Of a stretch of 14,810 bases of DNA, positions 7,011 through 13,744 are shown piece after piece. The DNA comes from an uncultured Clostridia bacterium. Its GTDB lineage: Bacteria; Bacillota; Clostridia; TANB77; CAG-508. The position numbers and the translations under genes were made by a program. Within the stretch, counting starts at the first letter, position 1. Each line of letters opens with the position of its first letter. The notes beneath the pieces were generated by a model. That model saw only the letters and a list, made by a program, of their open reading frames with translations, was not told the origin of the DNA and did not search any database. The DNA lies in contig CAKPCK010000019.1 of the NCBI GenBank assembly GCA_934141555.1, positions 1 through 14,810 on the forward strand. Direction: 5' to 3'.

Positions 7011-7026
7011 GAAAGGAAGAAATGTT

Positions 7027-8013
7027 ATGGAAAAAAGTATGTCTGTTGAAGAAAGAATAAGAAGAGCAGAACAAAGATACTATAATATATCAAATGAAAA
7101 ATATGGTGAGATAGAAAAAAATTATAATAATAATCAGAAAAAGAATGATACAGAGAAAATTACAACTTCAAAATCAAAAAAGAATATTAAGAAAAAATTG
7201 ATATTACAAATTATGATATGTTTAATTATATATGGAATATTTTATTTTATTAATAATAATGATTCATTACTTTCAAGAGATATAAAAAGTAAAACACAAG
7301 AAATATTAAATACAGATATAAATTTTTCACAATTATGTTTAAATATAAAAAATAACATAGAAAAATGTTTTGATAATATTCAAAATAAAAAAGAAAATTC
7401 AGATGAGAAGAATACTGAAAATACGATAGAAGATATTCAAAATAATAATGAAAATATAGGAGGAGCTATAGAAGATATTGATTTACAAGTTGGAGATACA
7501 TCAGAAATAGAAGAAATAAAGAAACAGGATAATGTTGAAATAACAACTAATGATAATAATGAACAAGAAAAAAATGAAGAAGTAGAATTAAGTCAAATGG
7601 AGCAAGATGTTAATTTTATAAAAGAAAACATTAATATTATAAAACCTATAAATGGAACGATAAGTTCAAGGTATGGTTTAAGAAATCCGACAACTATTAC
7701 AGTACCCAAAAATCATACTGGAATTGATTTGGCAGCAGTTACAGGAACAAAGATAATTTCCGCAACAGATGGAGTTGTTATATTAAATTCTTCAAAAGGG
7801 GATTATGGAAATCATCTAAAAATACAAAATGGTGAAGCAATTTTTATATATGCACATTGCAATAAATTATATGTAAATGAAGGAGATACTATAAAACAAG
7901 GGCAAGAAATAGCAGAAGTAGGAGCAACAGGAAATGCAACAGGACCACACTTGCATTTTGAAATAAGGTATCAAAATAGATTAATAGATCCAGAATTAAT
8001 TCTTGAATTTTAA
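7027..8013 (+). CDS. Membrane-anchored M23 (LytM/DD-endopeptidase) protein, SpoIVFA-like by position
   Basis: 328 residues. A basic cytoplasmic N-terminus (1-57) leads into one membrane helix (58-76, LILQIMICLIIYGIFYF), a long acidic, Asn/Glu-rich linker (about 85-200) and a C-terminal M23 domain (about 203-328). The zinc-site motifs are complete: H230-x3-D234 (NHTGIDLA), H277 (YAHCN) and H308-L-H310 (GPHLHFEI). M23 enzymes cut peptidoglycan cross-bridges. The gene is directly followed by spoIVFB (61 bases), and SpoIVFA, the partner and inhibitor of SpoIVFB in the mother cell, is a membrane-anchored M23-fold protein; so this is probably its counterpart. If so it has kept catalytic residues that a purely regulatory SpoIVFA would not need. 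SpoIIQ or a plain wall hydrolase are alternatives. The ribosome-binding site AAAGGA (7012-7017) is nine bases before the ATG. Confidence 0.82.
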   Translation: MEKSMSVEERIRRAEQRYYNISNEKYGEIEKNYNNNQKKNDTEKITTSKSKKNIKKKLILQIMICLIIYGIFYFINNNDSLLSRDIKSKTQEILNTDINFSQLCLNIKNNIEKCFDNIQNKKENSDEKNTENTIEDIQNNNENIGGAIEDIDLQVGDTSEIEEIKKQDNVEITTNDNNEQEKNEEVELSQMEQDVNFIKENINIIKPINGTISSRYGLRNPTTITVPKNHTGIDLAAVTGTKIISATDGVVILNSSKGDYGNHLKIQNGEAIFIYAHCNKLYVNEGDTIKQGQEIAEVGATGNATGPHLHFEIRYQNRLIDPELILEF

Positions 8014-8040
8014 AATAGGCATAATTCCAAGTAAAATGAA

Positions 8041-8055
8041 TACTATTAAATAGTA
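8041..8055. repeat. Small palindrome between the M23 gene and spoIVFB
   Basis: TACTATT (8041-8047) and AATAGTA (8049-8055) around one base. Too short and AT-rich to be a confident terminator; the ribosome-binding site GGAGG of spoIVFB follows at 8064-8068. Confidence 0.3.
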
Positions 8056-8074
8056 ATTCTTTTGGAGGAATATT

Positions 8075-8311
8075 ATGAAAGTAAAAATTGATTTAAAAAT
8101 TCTTATTTTTTTTGTTTTATTTTTTTTAACAAAACAAATAGAAATATATTTAACGATGTTAGCATTTTGTGCAATACATGAGTTTGGACATATTATGGCA
8201 GGAATAATTTTAAATTTTAGACCAGAAAAATTGGAAATATTGCCATATGGTTTGTCAATTTCATTTAAAATTAATCCTAGTGATATTAATAAAAAAATAA
8301 AGAAGCGGTAG
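8075..8311 (+). pseudogene. spoIVFB: SpoIVFB intramembrane metalloprotease, N-terminal part (frame broken at 8300-8311)
   Basis: The first 78 codons of an M50 site-2 protease. Membrane helices at about 8-18 and 24-45; the second carries the zinc motif H35-E-F-G-H39 with the catalytic Glu36. SpoIVFB sits in the outer forespore membrane and cleaves pro-sigma-K. The reading frame ends at the TAG at 8309-8311 right after a CGG codon, which is rare in such AT-rich DNA, and the protein continues in the +1 frame. The start has a good ribosome-binding site, GGAGG (8064-8068), six bases before the ATG. On its own this piece lacks the second zinc-ligand motif and cannot form the usual active site. Confidence 0.85.
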
Positions 8312-8762
8312 TTTACTTGAAGTGAAAAAATTAATTGTTGCTTTAGCTGGTCCAATTGTGAGTGGAGTATTAGCTGTAGTTTTTTTATACATAGATCCAA
8401 TTTTTATAACCAAACAAGATGCTGTATATTCTAATATTTTAATATTATTGTTTAATTTAATGCCAATATATCCACTTGATGGAGGAAGAATTTTCAAAAA
8501 CATATTACATATAAAATATGGAAATAAAAATTCAAAAAAATATATTAATGAAATATCAAATGTCGCAATGTTTTTATTGACATTTGTGTGTAGTATTGCA
8601 ATATTATATTTTAAAAATATTGCATATTTCCTAATTTGTGTAGTTTTATGGATTATTACAATTATGGAAAATAAAAAATTTAAAAATGATATGAAAATGT
8701 ATGAACTTGTAGAAGAGGGAATTGTAAATCTAAATAATATACCTGTTTTTTTGAATAAATGA
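8301..8762 (+). pseudogene. spoIVFB: SpoIVFB intramembrane metalloprotease, C-terminal part in the +1 frame
   Basis: This frame is open from 8301 and reads RSGSLLEVKKLIVALAGP, a natural continuation of the N-terminal part. It supplies the M50 segment IVALAGP, then NLMPIYPLDGGR with the Asp zinc ligand, and two more membrane helices. A GTG at 8322 could start it separately, but no ribosome-binding site precedes it, so a separately translated subunit is unlikely. Joined, the two parts give about 230 residues, shorter than Bacillus subtilis SpoIVFB (288) because the C-terminal CBS domain appears to be missing. The rest of the sequence is intact, so the lesion is recent, a base-call error, or a recoding site. 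It ends with TGA at 8760-8762. Confidence 0.83.
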
Positions 8763-8781
8763 TATTTAAATAGAAATACTA
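8753..8781 (+). promoter_or_regulatory. Candidate sigma-G/sigma-F (forespore) promoter of gpr
   Basis: GAATA (8753-8757) fits the forespore -35 (GHATR), and AATACTA (8775-8781) is one base from CATACTA, with a 17-bp spacer. It overlaps the last codons of spoIVFB. GPR is a forespore protein in Bacillus whereas SpoIVFB is made in the mother cell, so a separate promoter is expected here. Confidence 0.4.
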
Positions 8782-8817
8782 AAGATAAAATGCTTTTTGC
8801 ATTAGAAAGGACAAAAT

Positions 8818-9750
8818 ATGTATAATTTTAGAACAGACTTAGCTTTAGAAAGAAGAGACATCTATAAAAAAGTAAACAAACTTAATGAAATTGATGGAGT
8901 CGAAAGTATAGAAGAAAATATAAGTGAGAAAATAAAAGTATCAAAAGTTAAAATAACAAATTCAAATGGTGAAAAAGCAATTGGCAAGCCGATAGGAAAT
9001 TATATTACAATAGATGTAAAAGGATTAAAAGTTGCAGATGATGATGAAATTCAAAAAATTTCTGATGTATTATCTAAAGAATTAAAAGAAATATTGGATA
9101 AACATGTAGAAAAACAAGAAGATATATTAATTGTGGGACTTGGAAATATATATGTAACTCCAGATGCCCTTGGACCTAAAGTTATAAATGAAATAGATGT
9201 AACAAGACATCTTATAAAATATTTGCCACAATATGTTGAAGAAGGAACAAGACCAGTTAGTGCAATTGCACCAGGGGTATTAGGAACAACTGGAATTGAA
9301 ACTGTTGAGATATTAAAAGGGATTGTTGAAAATATTAATCCAAAATTATTAATAGTAATTGATGCACTTGCATCAAGAAGTATAGATAGAATTAGTAGTA
9401 CGATTCAAATTTCAGATACAGGAATAGTTCCAGGAGCTGGTGTAGAAAATACAAGGAAAGAAATTAGTGAAAAAACTTTAGGAATTCCTGTAATTTCAAT
9501 AGGAATTCCTACTGTTGTGGAATTAGCAACACTTGTATCAGATGGGATAGATATTTTTATAGATAGACTCCAAGAAAAAGCTGAATCAAATGAATATCTT
9601 AATAAATTACAACAAGATGATAAATATGAAGAAGTAAAAGAAGCTTTAAATGTAGGTGAATACAATATGATAGTAACTCCAAAGGAAATTGATGATTTAA
9701 TTGAAAATATGAAAGATATTGTTGCTAGAGGAATAAATTTTGCAGTTTAA
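8818..9750 (+). CDS. gpr: GPR germination protease (peptidase family A25)
   Basis: Degrades small acid-soluble spore proteins when the spore germinates. 310 residues, with the family hallmarks FRTDLALE (4-11), VGLGN-IYVTPDALGP (106-120, with D116) and VIDALASRS (180-188, with D182); the two aspartates match the proposed catalytic pair of the Bacillus megaterium enzyme. SAIAPGVLGTTGIET (148-162) and GVENTRKEIS also fit. In Bacillus GPR is made as a zymogen with a propeptide of about 15 residues ahead of this RTDLA region; here only three residues precede FRTDLA, so almost no propeptide remains. The ribosome-binding site GAAAGGA (8805-8811) lies six bases before the ATG. It ends against a terminator shared with ytxC. 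Confidence 0.95.
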   Translation: MYNFRTDLALERRDIYKKVNKLNEIDGVESIEENISEKIKVSKVKITNSNGEKAIGKPIGNYITIDVKGLKVADDDEIQKISDVLSKELKEILDKHVEKQEDILIVGLGNIYVTPDALGPKVINEIDVTRHLIKYLPQYVEEGTRPVSAIAPGVLGTTGIETVEILKGIVENINPKLLIVIDALASRSIDRISSTIQISDTGIVPGAGVENTRKEISEKTLGIPVISIGIPTVVELATLVSDGIDIFIDRLQEKAESNEYLNKLQQDDKYEEVKEALNVGEYNMIVTPKEIDDLIENMKDIVARGINFAV

Positions 9751-9764
9751 GCTATGAGGAAAAA

Positions 9765-9800
9765 AATAACAGCTTCTATTATGTTTTAGAAGTTGTTATT
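9765..9800. terminator. Bidirectional terminator between gpr and ytxC
   Basis: AATAACAGCTTCTA (9765-9778) pairs with TAGAAGTTGTTATT (9787-9800), 14 bp with one G-U pair and an eight-base loop. CTTTTACT follows on the plus strand; on the minus strand the tail is TTTTTTCC. The right arm lies inside the last codons of ytxC. Confidence 0.8.
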
Positions 9801-10642
9801 CTTTTACTATATAGATTACAAATATCACAATCTGTGCAAATTTCAATTCTATTTTCGAAAACTAATTTTATAGTATTTATAAATTCAAAGTTTTCAGGAG
9901 AGTTATTAGCAAGATGTAAATATAATTTTCTTGGTAATAGATTTAATAAAGTATTTAGAACATAATCATTATCAGAAAAACTGATATCTGATAAATATTT
10001 TGTATTTAAATTGCTTTTGTCTAATTCAATAATATTAAGATTTTCATCTAATAATAATATTCCTAAGTTAGATGAAACTAAATGTATAATAGGAGTTATA
10101 GGAAATTGAGAATTGACATATAATTTTAATAATGAAATGAATTCTAAATATTCTTTTTCGATTATATATTCTTCAACAGAAAAATCTACTAATTCATTTA
10201 ATAAAGTTCTATAAGCTGTTAGTCTAAAATTTATAAAACCAGTTAGAATAATAGTTTTATTTTGTGTTATATAATCAAAAAAAGCATCAAATAATAGCAT
10301 TTCTCTACTTTGAAAAGAGAATTCATAGTCATCACAAATGTTTTCTTCACAAAGTTTTAAAATTTTTTCAATTTCATAATTATCAAAATAAAAGTAATTA
10401 GAAATTAGAATTGTTTTTATAATAGAATTTTCAAAGTATTCAATTACTAAATAACTTAGAATTGTTGCGAGTTTTGTATAAAAAAGTTCTGTATCAGATC
10501 CTTTATAATGAATTATTACATTTTTATAATTTTTGAATTCATTAGAAGAAAAAGATACATTTAACATATTAAAATCTTTGAATTCGTTTTGTAAGTATTT
10601 TAAAATTTCGTCATTGTTAGTTTTTATACATAATGAACTCAT
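9779..10642 (-). CDS. ytxC: Sporulation protein YtxC
   Basis: 287 residues, no signal peptide or membrane helix. The family's signature region is present: GFINFRL (135-141), then VEEYIIEKEYLEFISLLKL (156-174), followed by a segment of the kind seen in this family (IHLVSSNLGILLLDENLN). The C-terminus has CTDCDIC (C269, C272, C275), a possible metal or redox site. YtxC-type proteins are found in spore formers and are linked to sporulation; the biochemical role is unknown. In Bacillus subtilis ytxC lies near thrS and infC, and infC is about 3 kb away here. A GTG at 10645 adjoins the ATG at 10642; the ribosome-binding site AAAGGA is better spaced (7 bases) for the ATG. Single-gene unit between two terminators. 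Confidence 0.85.
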   Translation of the reverse strand: MSSLCIKTNNDEILKYLQNEFKDFNMLNVSFSSNEFKNYKNVIIHYKGSDTELFYTKLATILSYLVIEYFENSIIKTILISNYFYFDNYEIEKILKLCEENICDDYEFSFQSREMLLFDAFFDYITQNKTIILTGFINFRLTAYRTLLNELVDFSVEEYIIEKEYLEFISLLKLYVNSQFPITPIIHLVSSNLGILLLDENLNIIELDKSNLNTKYLSDISFSDNDYVLNTLLNLLPRKLYLHLANNSPENFEFINTIKLVFENRIEICTDCDICNLYSKRITTSKT

Positions 10643-10694
10643 CACACAATCCTTTCTCTTTTTTTCTTTGTATATTATTTACGAAAAAATAAAG

Positions 10695-10724
10695 TTTATA
10701 CAATAACTAAGATATAATATTCAA
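10695..10724 (-). promoter_or_regulatory. Candidate promoter of ytxC
   Basis: On the minus strand: TTGAAT (10719-10724), 18 bp, TATAAA (10695-10700), about 50 bases before the start codon. A fair sigma-A match; a sporulation sigma factor could be used instead. Nothing else is seen in 10646-10802. Confidence 0.4.
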
Positions 10725-10802
10725 AAAATAAAAAAATGAAACTTGGACTTTATAAAGATAGCTTATAAAATTGTAAAATAGAGTGTTTTGAGCTAAAATA
10801 AA

Positions 10803-10828
10803 AAACATAGAGAATAAACTCTATGTTT
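10803..10828 (-). terminator. Terminator of the GH57 gene
   Basis: CTCTATGTTT (10819-10828) and AAACATAGAG (10803-10812) form a perfect 10-bp stem with a six-base loop. On the minus strand TTATTTTAGC follows. It lies six bases past the GH57 stop codon. Confidence 0.75.
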
Positions 10829-10833
10829 AATAA

Positions 10834-12426
10834 TTAATTTAATTTTGTATAAATGTGATAATCTATATCAGGGAATACACAATCTTTTTTCTCAATGTCT
10901 TTTAAAAATATTTTATCAATTTTATTATTTTTTATTTGATTATATAATTTTGTAAAACGTCCAATATGATTATTGATTCTCTTTTTTGCATAATCAACCA
11001 TAGTACCATTTGTTATTATAAATAGCCAATCACTACTTTGAGCGAGTAGTAATTCTCTAGCAGCTTGATTTAAAGCATCTTTTTGAATACCTGTAGCATT
11101 AGGATATGAAGTTGCAAGTTCAACCATTCTATTTCCAGCTTTATGAAGGTGACGATGTGCATAATCATTTGTTGGGTTAAGCCATACTCCACTATATCCG
11201 TTCGCACCCCAACTTGAACGACAAGGTGTACATACTTGTATGTTTGGATATTTGTCAATATATTCAGATGGTGTAATTAATTCAAAATTACATTCATCAT
11301 AATAAATCTTTTTAAATAAAATGTATAACCAATATGGACCTTCATACCACCAATGACCATATAATTCTGCATCATAAGGACACAAAATGATAGGGGGAAC
11401 ATTCATATATTTTGAGGTATTTTCAATTTGTTCTGTACGAGAATTTAAGAAATGACCTGCTTGTCTTTCAGCAGAATCCTTAGCCCATTGAATATCATAA
11501 ATGTCTTTTTGTTCAGTTTTTCCTGTAATTCTATAATAACGAATTCCTGTATGAACACGAACACCATTATGAGCGATATAAGGTTTAATATAATCATAAT
11601 CAGCTTCATAACCAATATCTCTATAAAATTCTCTATAATTAAAGTCACCAGGATATCCATCAATTGAGCTCCATACTTGTTGAGATGATGTCATATCACG
11701 TCCAAAACAAGTTAAGCCTCCAGGAGAGGTAATAGGGGCACAAGTACCATAAATAGGAGTTGGATCAGCATATAAAACACCATGTGATTCTACAATTGCA
11801 TATTCGATTCCAAATTCTCTTAAATATTTATCTGCTTCTGGAACGTATCCACATTCTGGAAGCCATATTCCACGTGGTTTTTTTCCAAAATATCTTTCAT
11901 ATGTTTGAACTCCAACAGCAATTTGTGCTCTAACAGTTTCTTCAGTAACATATAATATAGGAAAATATCCATGTGTTGCACCACATGTAATTATTTCTAA
12001 AACGCCAATATCTTGAAAGTATTTAAATTTTTCTATTAAATTACAATTACATTCATCTTTAAAAAAATGTAAATCAGATGTATATCTATCATAATAATAA
12101 TGTGATAATCTATTAACTCTTTCATTTCCCTCTGTTCTTTTTATTTCTTTTTCAGATAATTCAATTAATTGTTCTAAGTAATGGATATATTTTTTTTGAA
12201 GCAATTTATTATCTAACATTGAAAGTAGAGGAGGAGTCATAGACATTGTTATTCTAAAATTAACTCCTTCATCAACTAGTTTTTGAAAATTATGTAATAA
12301 TGGTATATATGTTTCTGAGATTGCTTCATATAACCAAGATTCTTCTAAATAATCATCACTTTCTGGGTGGTGTATAAATGGAAGATGTGCATGTAAAACG
12401 AAGCTTACATATCCTTTTTTTTGCAT
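10834..12426 (-). CDS. GH57 1,4-alpha-glucan branching enzyme (AmyC/TK1436 type)
   Basis: 530 residues, cytoplasmic. Transfers alpha-1,4-glucan chains to make alpha-1,6 branches in glycogen-like polymers. The five conserved GH57 regions can be read in order: HAHLPF (12-17), GATHGYFP (149-156), GIWLPECGY (186-194, nucleophile E191), CPYDAELYGHWWYEGP (349-364, acid/base D352) and AARELLLAQSSDW (455-467). The C-terminal helical domain with SSDW is typical of the branching-enzyme branch (Thermus, Thermococcus) rather than amylases or alpha-glucanotransferases of GH57. The length matches. The ribosome-binding site AAGGAG lies about eight bases before the ATG. It follows the DUF4912 gene at 70 bases on the same strand. 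The glucan synthase is not in this window. Confidence 0.9.
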   Translation of the reverse strand: MQKKGYVSFVLHAHLPFIHHPESDDYLEESWLYEAISETYIPLLHNFQKLVDEGVNFRITMSMTPPLLSMLDNKLLQKKYIHYLEQLIELSEKEIKRTEGNERVNRLSHYYYDRYTSDLHFFKDECNCNLIEKFKYFQDIGVLEIITCGATHGYFPILYVTEETVRAQIAVGVQTYERYFGKKPRGIWLPECGYVPEADKYLREFGIEYAIVESHGVLYADPTPIYGTCAPITSPGGLTCFGRDMTSSQQVWSSIDGYPGDFNYREFYRDIGYEADYDYIKPYIAHNGVRVHTGIRYYRITGKTEQKDIYDIQWAKDSAERQAGHFLNSRTEQIENTSKYMNVPPIILCPYDAELYGHWWYEGPYWLYILFKKIYYDECNFELITPSEYIDKYPNIQVCTPCRSSWGANGYSGVWLNPTNDYAHRHLHKAGNRMVELATSYPNATGIQKDALNQAARELLLAQSSDWLFIITNGTMVDYAKKRINNHIGRFTKLYNQIKNNKIDKIFLKDIEKKDCVFPDIDYHIYTKLN

Positions 12427-12472
12427 TTTTTAACTCCTTAATTTATATTTTTTGTTTTTATTCAATAAATAA

Positions 12473-12493
12473 GTCGTAGGGAAAACCTACGAC
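12473..12493 (-). terminator. Hairpin between the DUF4912 and GH57 genes
   Basis: GTCGTAGG (12473-12480) and CCTACGAC (12486-12493), a perfect 8-bp stem with a five-base loop. On the minus strand it begins three bases after the DUF4912 stop and is followed by TTATTTATTG, an interrupted T run. It may end some transcripts and let others read into GH57, for which no separate promoter is evident. Confidence 0.55.
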
Positions 12494-12496
12494 ATT

Positions 12497-13429
12497 TTAA
12501 CTATGTGGCATACTGCTTGAAGACGGATTACCAGAAGAAGGGTTATTAATATTTTCAAAGAATGATGTATCTTCATTTTTATAAATAGCAGAATATAAGC
12601 CTTCTAAAATTTCTTTGCTTACTAATGGTATTTCAGAACCTTCTGCAACTGGTAAATTTTTAATTATGTCATATAATGGTATGTTTTGTTCTTGTTTTGT
12701 TTTTACATTCCTAAATTTTATAGTATTATTTTCATTTGTTTTAAATAATACATGGTCATTAGGCAATTCTATTAAATTTGATGTTGATATATATATATAA
12801 TTTGTATCAATTGTTTTTGTTTTTTCAACTTTTTCTTCAGTTATAGATTCTGTAACATTTGAAACTTGTGCTTGTGTTTGAGGAACATAATTTGGTTTTC
12901 TTCCAAGTTCAACTCTATAATTACATTTACTATCATTTACTCTTAAATACCAACTATTAGCAAAATCATTTATTGGAATTTCGAAACTATAATTATATGT
13001 ATCATTATAAACTATTAAAATAGGGTGTGTAACTTCAAAGAAGTTTTCTCCATATTGTTCAATATATTTTTTTCTATCTTTATCAGAAATGTCCCAATAT
13101 ACAAATAACGTATTAGGTGTTTGATAAAGAATTTTTACAATAGTTTCATTATATCTATATGGTAATTCATAATTTTCAATTATAGATATTGGTTCTGTTT
13201 TTGTAGTTTTTTTTGTTTTTGAAGTTTTGGTTTTACTTTTTTCTGATTTTGAAGAAGTAGTAGAAACTTTCTTTGAGTTCTTTTCTAGTTTTTTTATATT
13301 CTTTTCAGCACTTTTTATTATAGCTTTTACACTTGCAGGTATTTTTGTGTTTGTTGATTTTTTTTGAATTTCTTTTGATTCAATTTTTGTTTTTGAAGAT
13401 TTATCTAAATCATTAGTTTTTTTGGTCAT
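12497..13429 (-). CDS. DUF4912 domain protein
   Basis: 310 residues. The first 80 residues are low-complexity, rich in Lys, Ser and Thr, and probably disordered. A DUF4912 domain follows (about 88-180): ELPYRYNETIVKIL, LFVYWDIS (108-115), WYLRV (160-164) and YRVELG (171-176). The rest (about 200-310) includes LPNDHVLFKTN and IPLVSKEILEGLYSA and ends in a Ser/Pro/Asn-rich tail. The function is not known. DUF4912 resembles a small beta-sandwich, and such genes are often found next to GH57 branching enzymes in Firmicutes, as here, so a carbohydrate-binding or scaffolding role in glucan metabolism is inferred. Strong ribosome-binding site AGGAGG before the ATG. Confidence 0.82.
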   Translation of the reverse strand: MTKKTNDLDKSSKTKIESKEIQKKSTNTKIPASVKAIIKSAEKNIKKLEKNSKKVSTTSSKSEKSKTKTSKTKKTTKTEPISIIENYELPYRYNETIVKILYQTPNTLFVYWDISDKDRKKYIEQYGENFFEVTHPILIVYNDTYNYSFEIPINDFANSWYLRVNDSKCNYRVELGRKPNYVPQTQAQVSNVTESITEEKVEKTKTIDTNYIYISTSNLIELPNDHVLFKTNENNTIKFRNVKTKQEQNIPLYDIIKNLPVAEGSEIPLVSKEILEGLYSAIYKNEDTSFFENINNPSSGNPSSSSMPHS

Positions 13430-13468
13430 TTCTTCCTCCTAAGTATTTATTCTCAATAATTTATCACT

Positions 13469-13497
13469 ATAATATAACAAATGTAAAATAAATTCAA
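13469..13497 (-). promoter_or_regulatory. Sigma-A-type promoter of the DUF4912-GH57 unit
   Basis: On the minus strand: TTGAAT (13492-13497), 17 bp, TATTAT (13469-13474), 40 bases before the DUF4912 start. It is divergent from the infC promoter 40 bases away. Confidence 0.55.
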
Positions 13498-13536
13498 GTA
13501 AAATAAGAAAAAATATGAAAAAAGTTAGAAAAATAC

Positions 13537-13566
13537 TTGACAAATGTTTTAAATAGGTTGTATAAT
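13537..13566 (+). promoter_or_regulatory. Promoter of the infC-rpmI-rplT operon
   Basis: Perfect consensus boxes TTGACA (13537-13542) and TATAAT (13561-13566) with an 18-bp spacer. The start is predicted near 13573, giving a leader of about 170 bases. Confidence 0.85.
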
Positions 13567-13572
13567 AAATGA

Positions 13573-13735
13573 TGTTACAAGAAGAAGTTTCCACTTCTCA
13601 CCTTAACTCACAGGGAAAAGGTTAGAAATTTAGATTTATTATTATATTGAAAAAATATATCTATATTTATGTGGAATTGACTTGTATCAAAGTCAATTTT
13701 TTTATTATATAAAGAAAATTGCAAAACATTAGGAG
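13573..13735 (+). ncRNA. L20-type ribosomal protein leader
   Basis: The leader of infC contains a hairpin AGAAGT/ACTTCT (13583-13588 with 13593-13598), the segment CTTCTCACCTTAAC, then AGGGAAAAGGTTAG, which can pair back with CCTT or TTAAC, and finally an intrinsic terminator. Order and position agree with the L20 leader, in which ribosomal protein L20 binds the RNA and favours termination before infC. Recognised from layout and remembered sequence features; a covariance-model search would settle it. Confidence 0.7.
13675..13703 (+). terminator. Attenuator terminator within the infC leader
   Basis: AATTGACTT (13675-13683) and AAGTCAATT (13690-13698) around GTATCA, followed by an unbroken T run to 13703. 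It lies 41 bases before the infC start, so it can only serve as a regulated stop. Confidence 0.85.
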
Positions 13736-13744
13736 GTGTTTTAT

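Noticed and set aside
8288..8300. Transcriptional slippage on the seven-A run rescuing spoIVFB
   Set aside because: Removing one A or adding two brings the TAA at 8298-8300 into frame, so slippage there does not restore the protein.
8322..8762. Separate small membrane protein starting at GTG 8322
   Set aside because: No ribosome-binding site, and the upstream codons in the same frame continue the SpoIVFB sequence; better explained as the second half of a broken gene.
9405..9665. Minus-strand frame inside gpr
   Set aside because: Overlaps the conserved protease sequence; composition follows from the complement.
11445..11667. Small frames inside the GH57 gene on both strands
   Set aside because: They overlap conserved GH57 coding sequence and have no start signals.
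12615..12800. Plus-strand frame opposite the DUF4912 gene
   Set aside because: No ribosome-binding site and no recognisable product; shadow of the DUF4912 coding sequence.
13736..13738. GTG as the infC start
   Set aside because: It is part of the Shine-Dalgarno sequence AGGAGGTG, leaving no ribosome-binding site upstream at normal distance.
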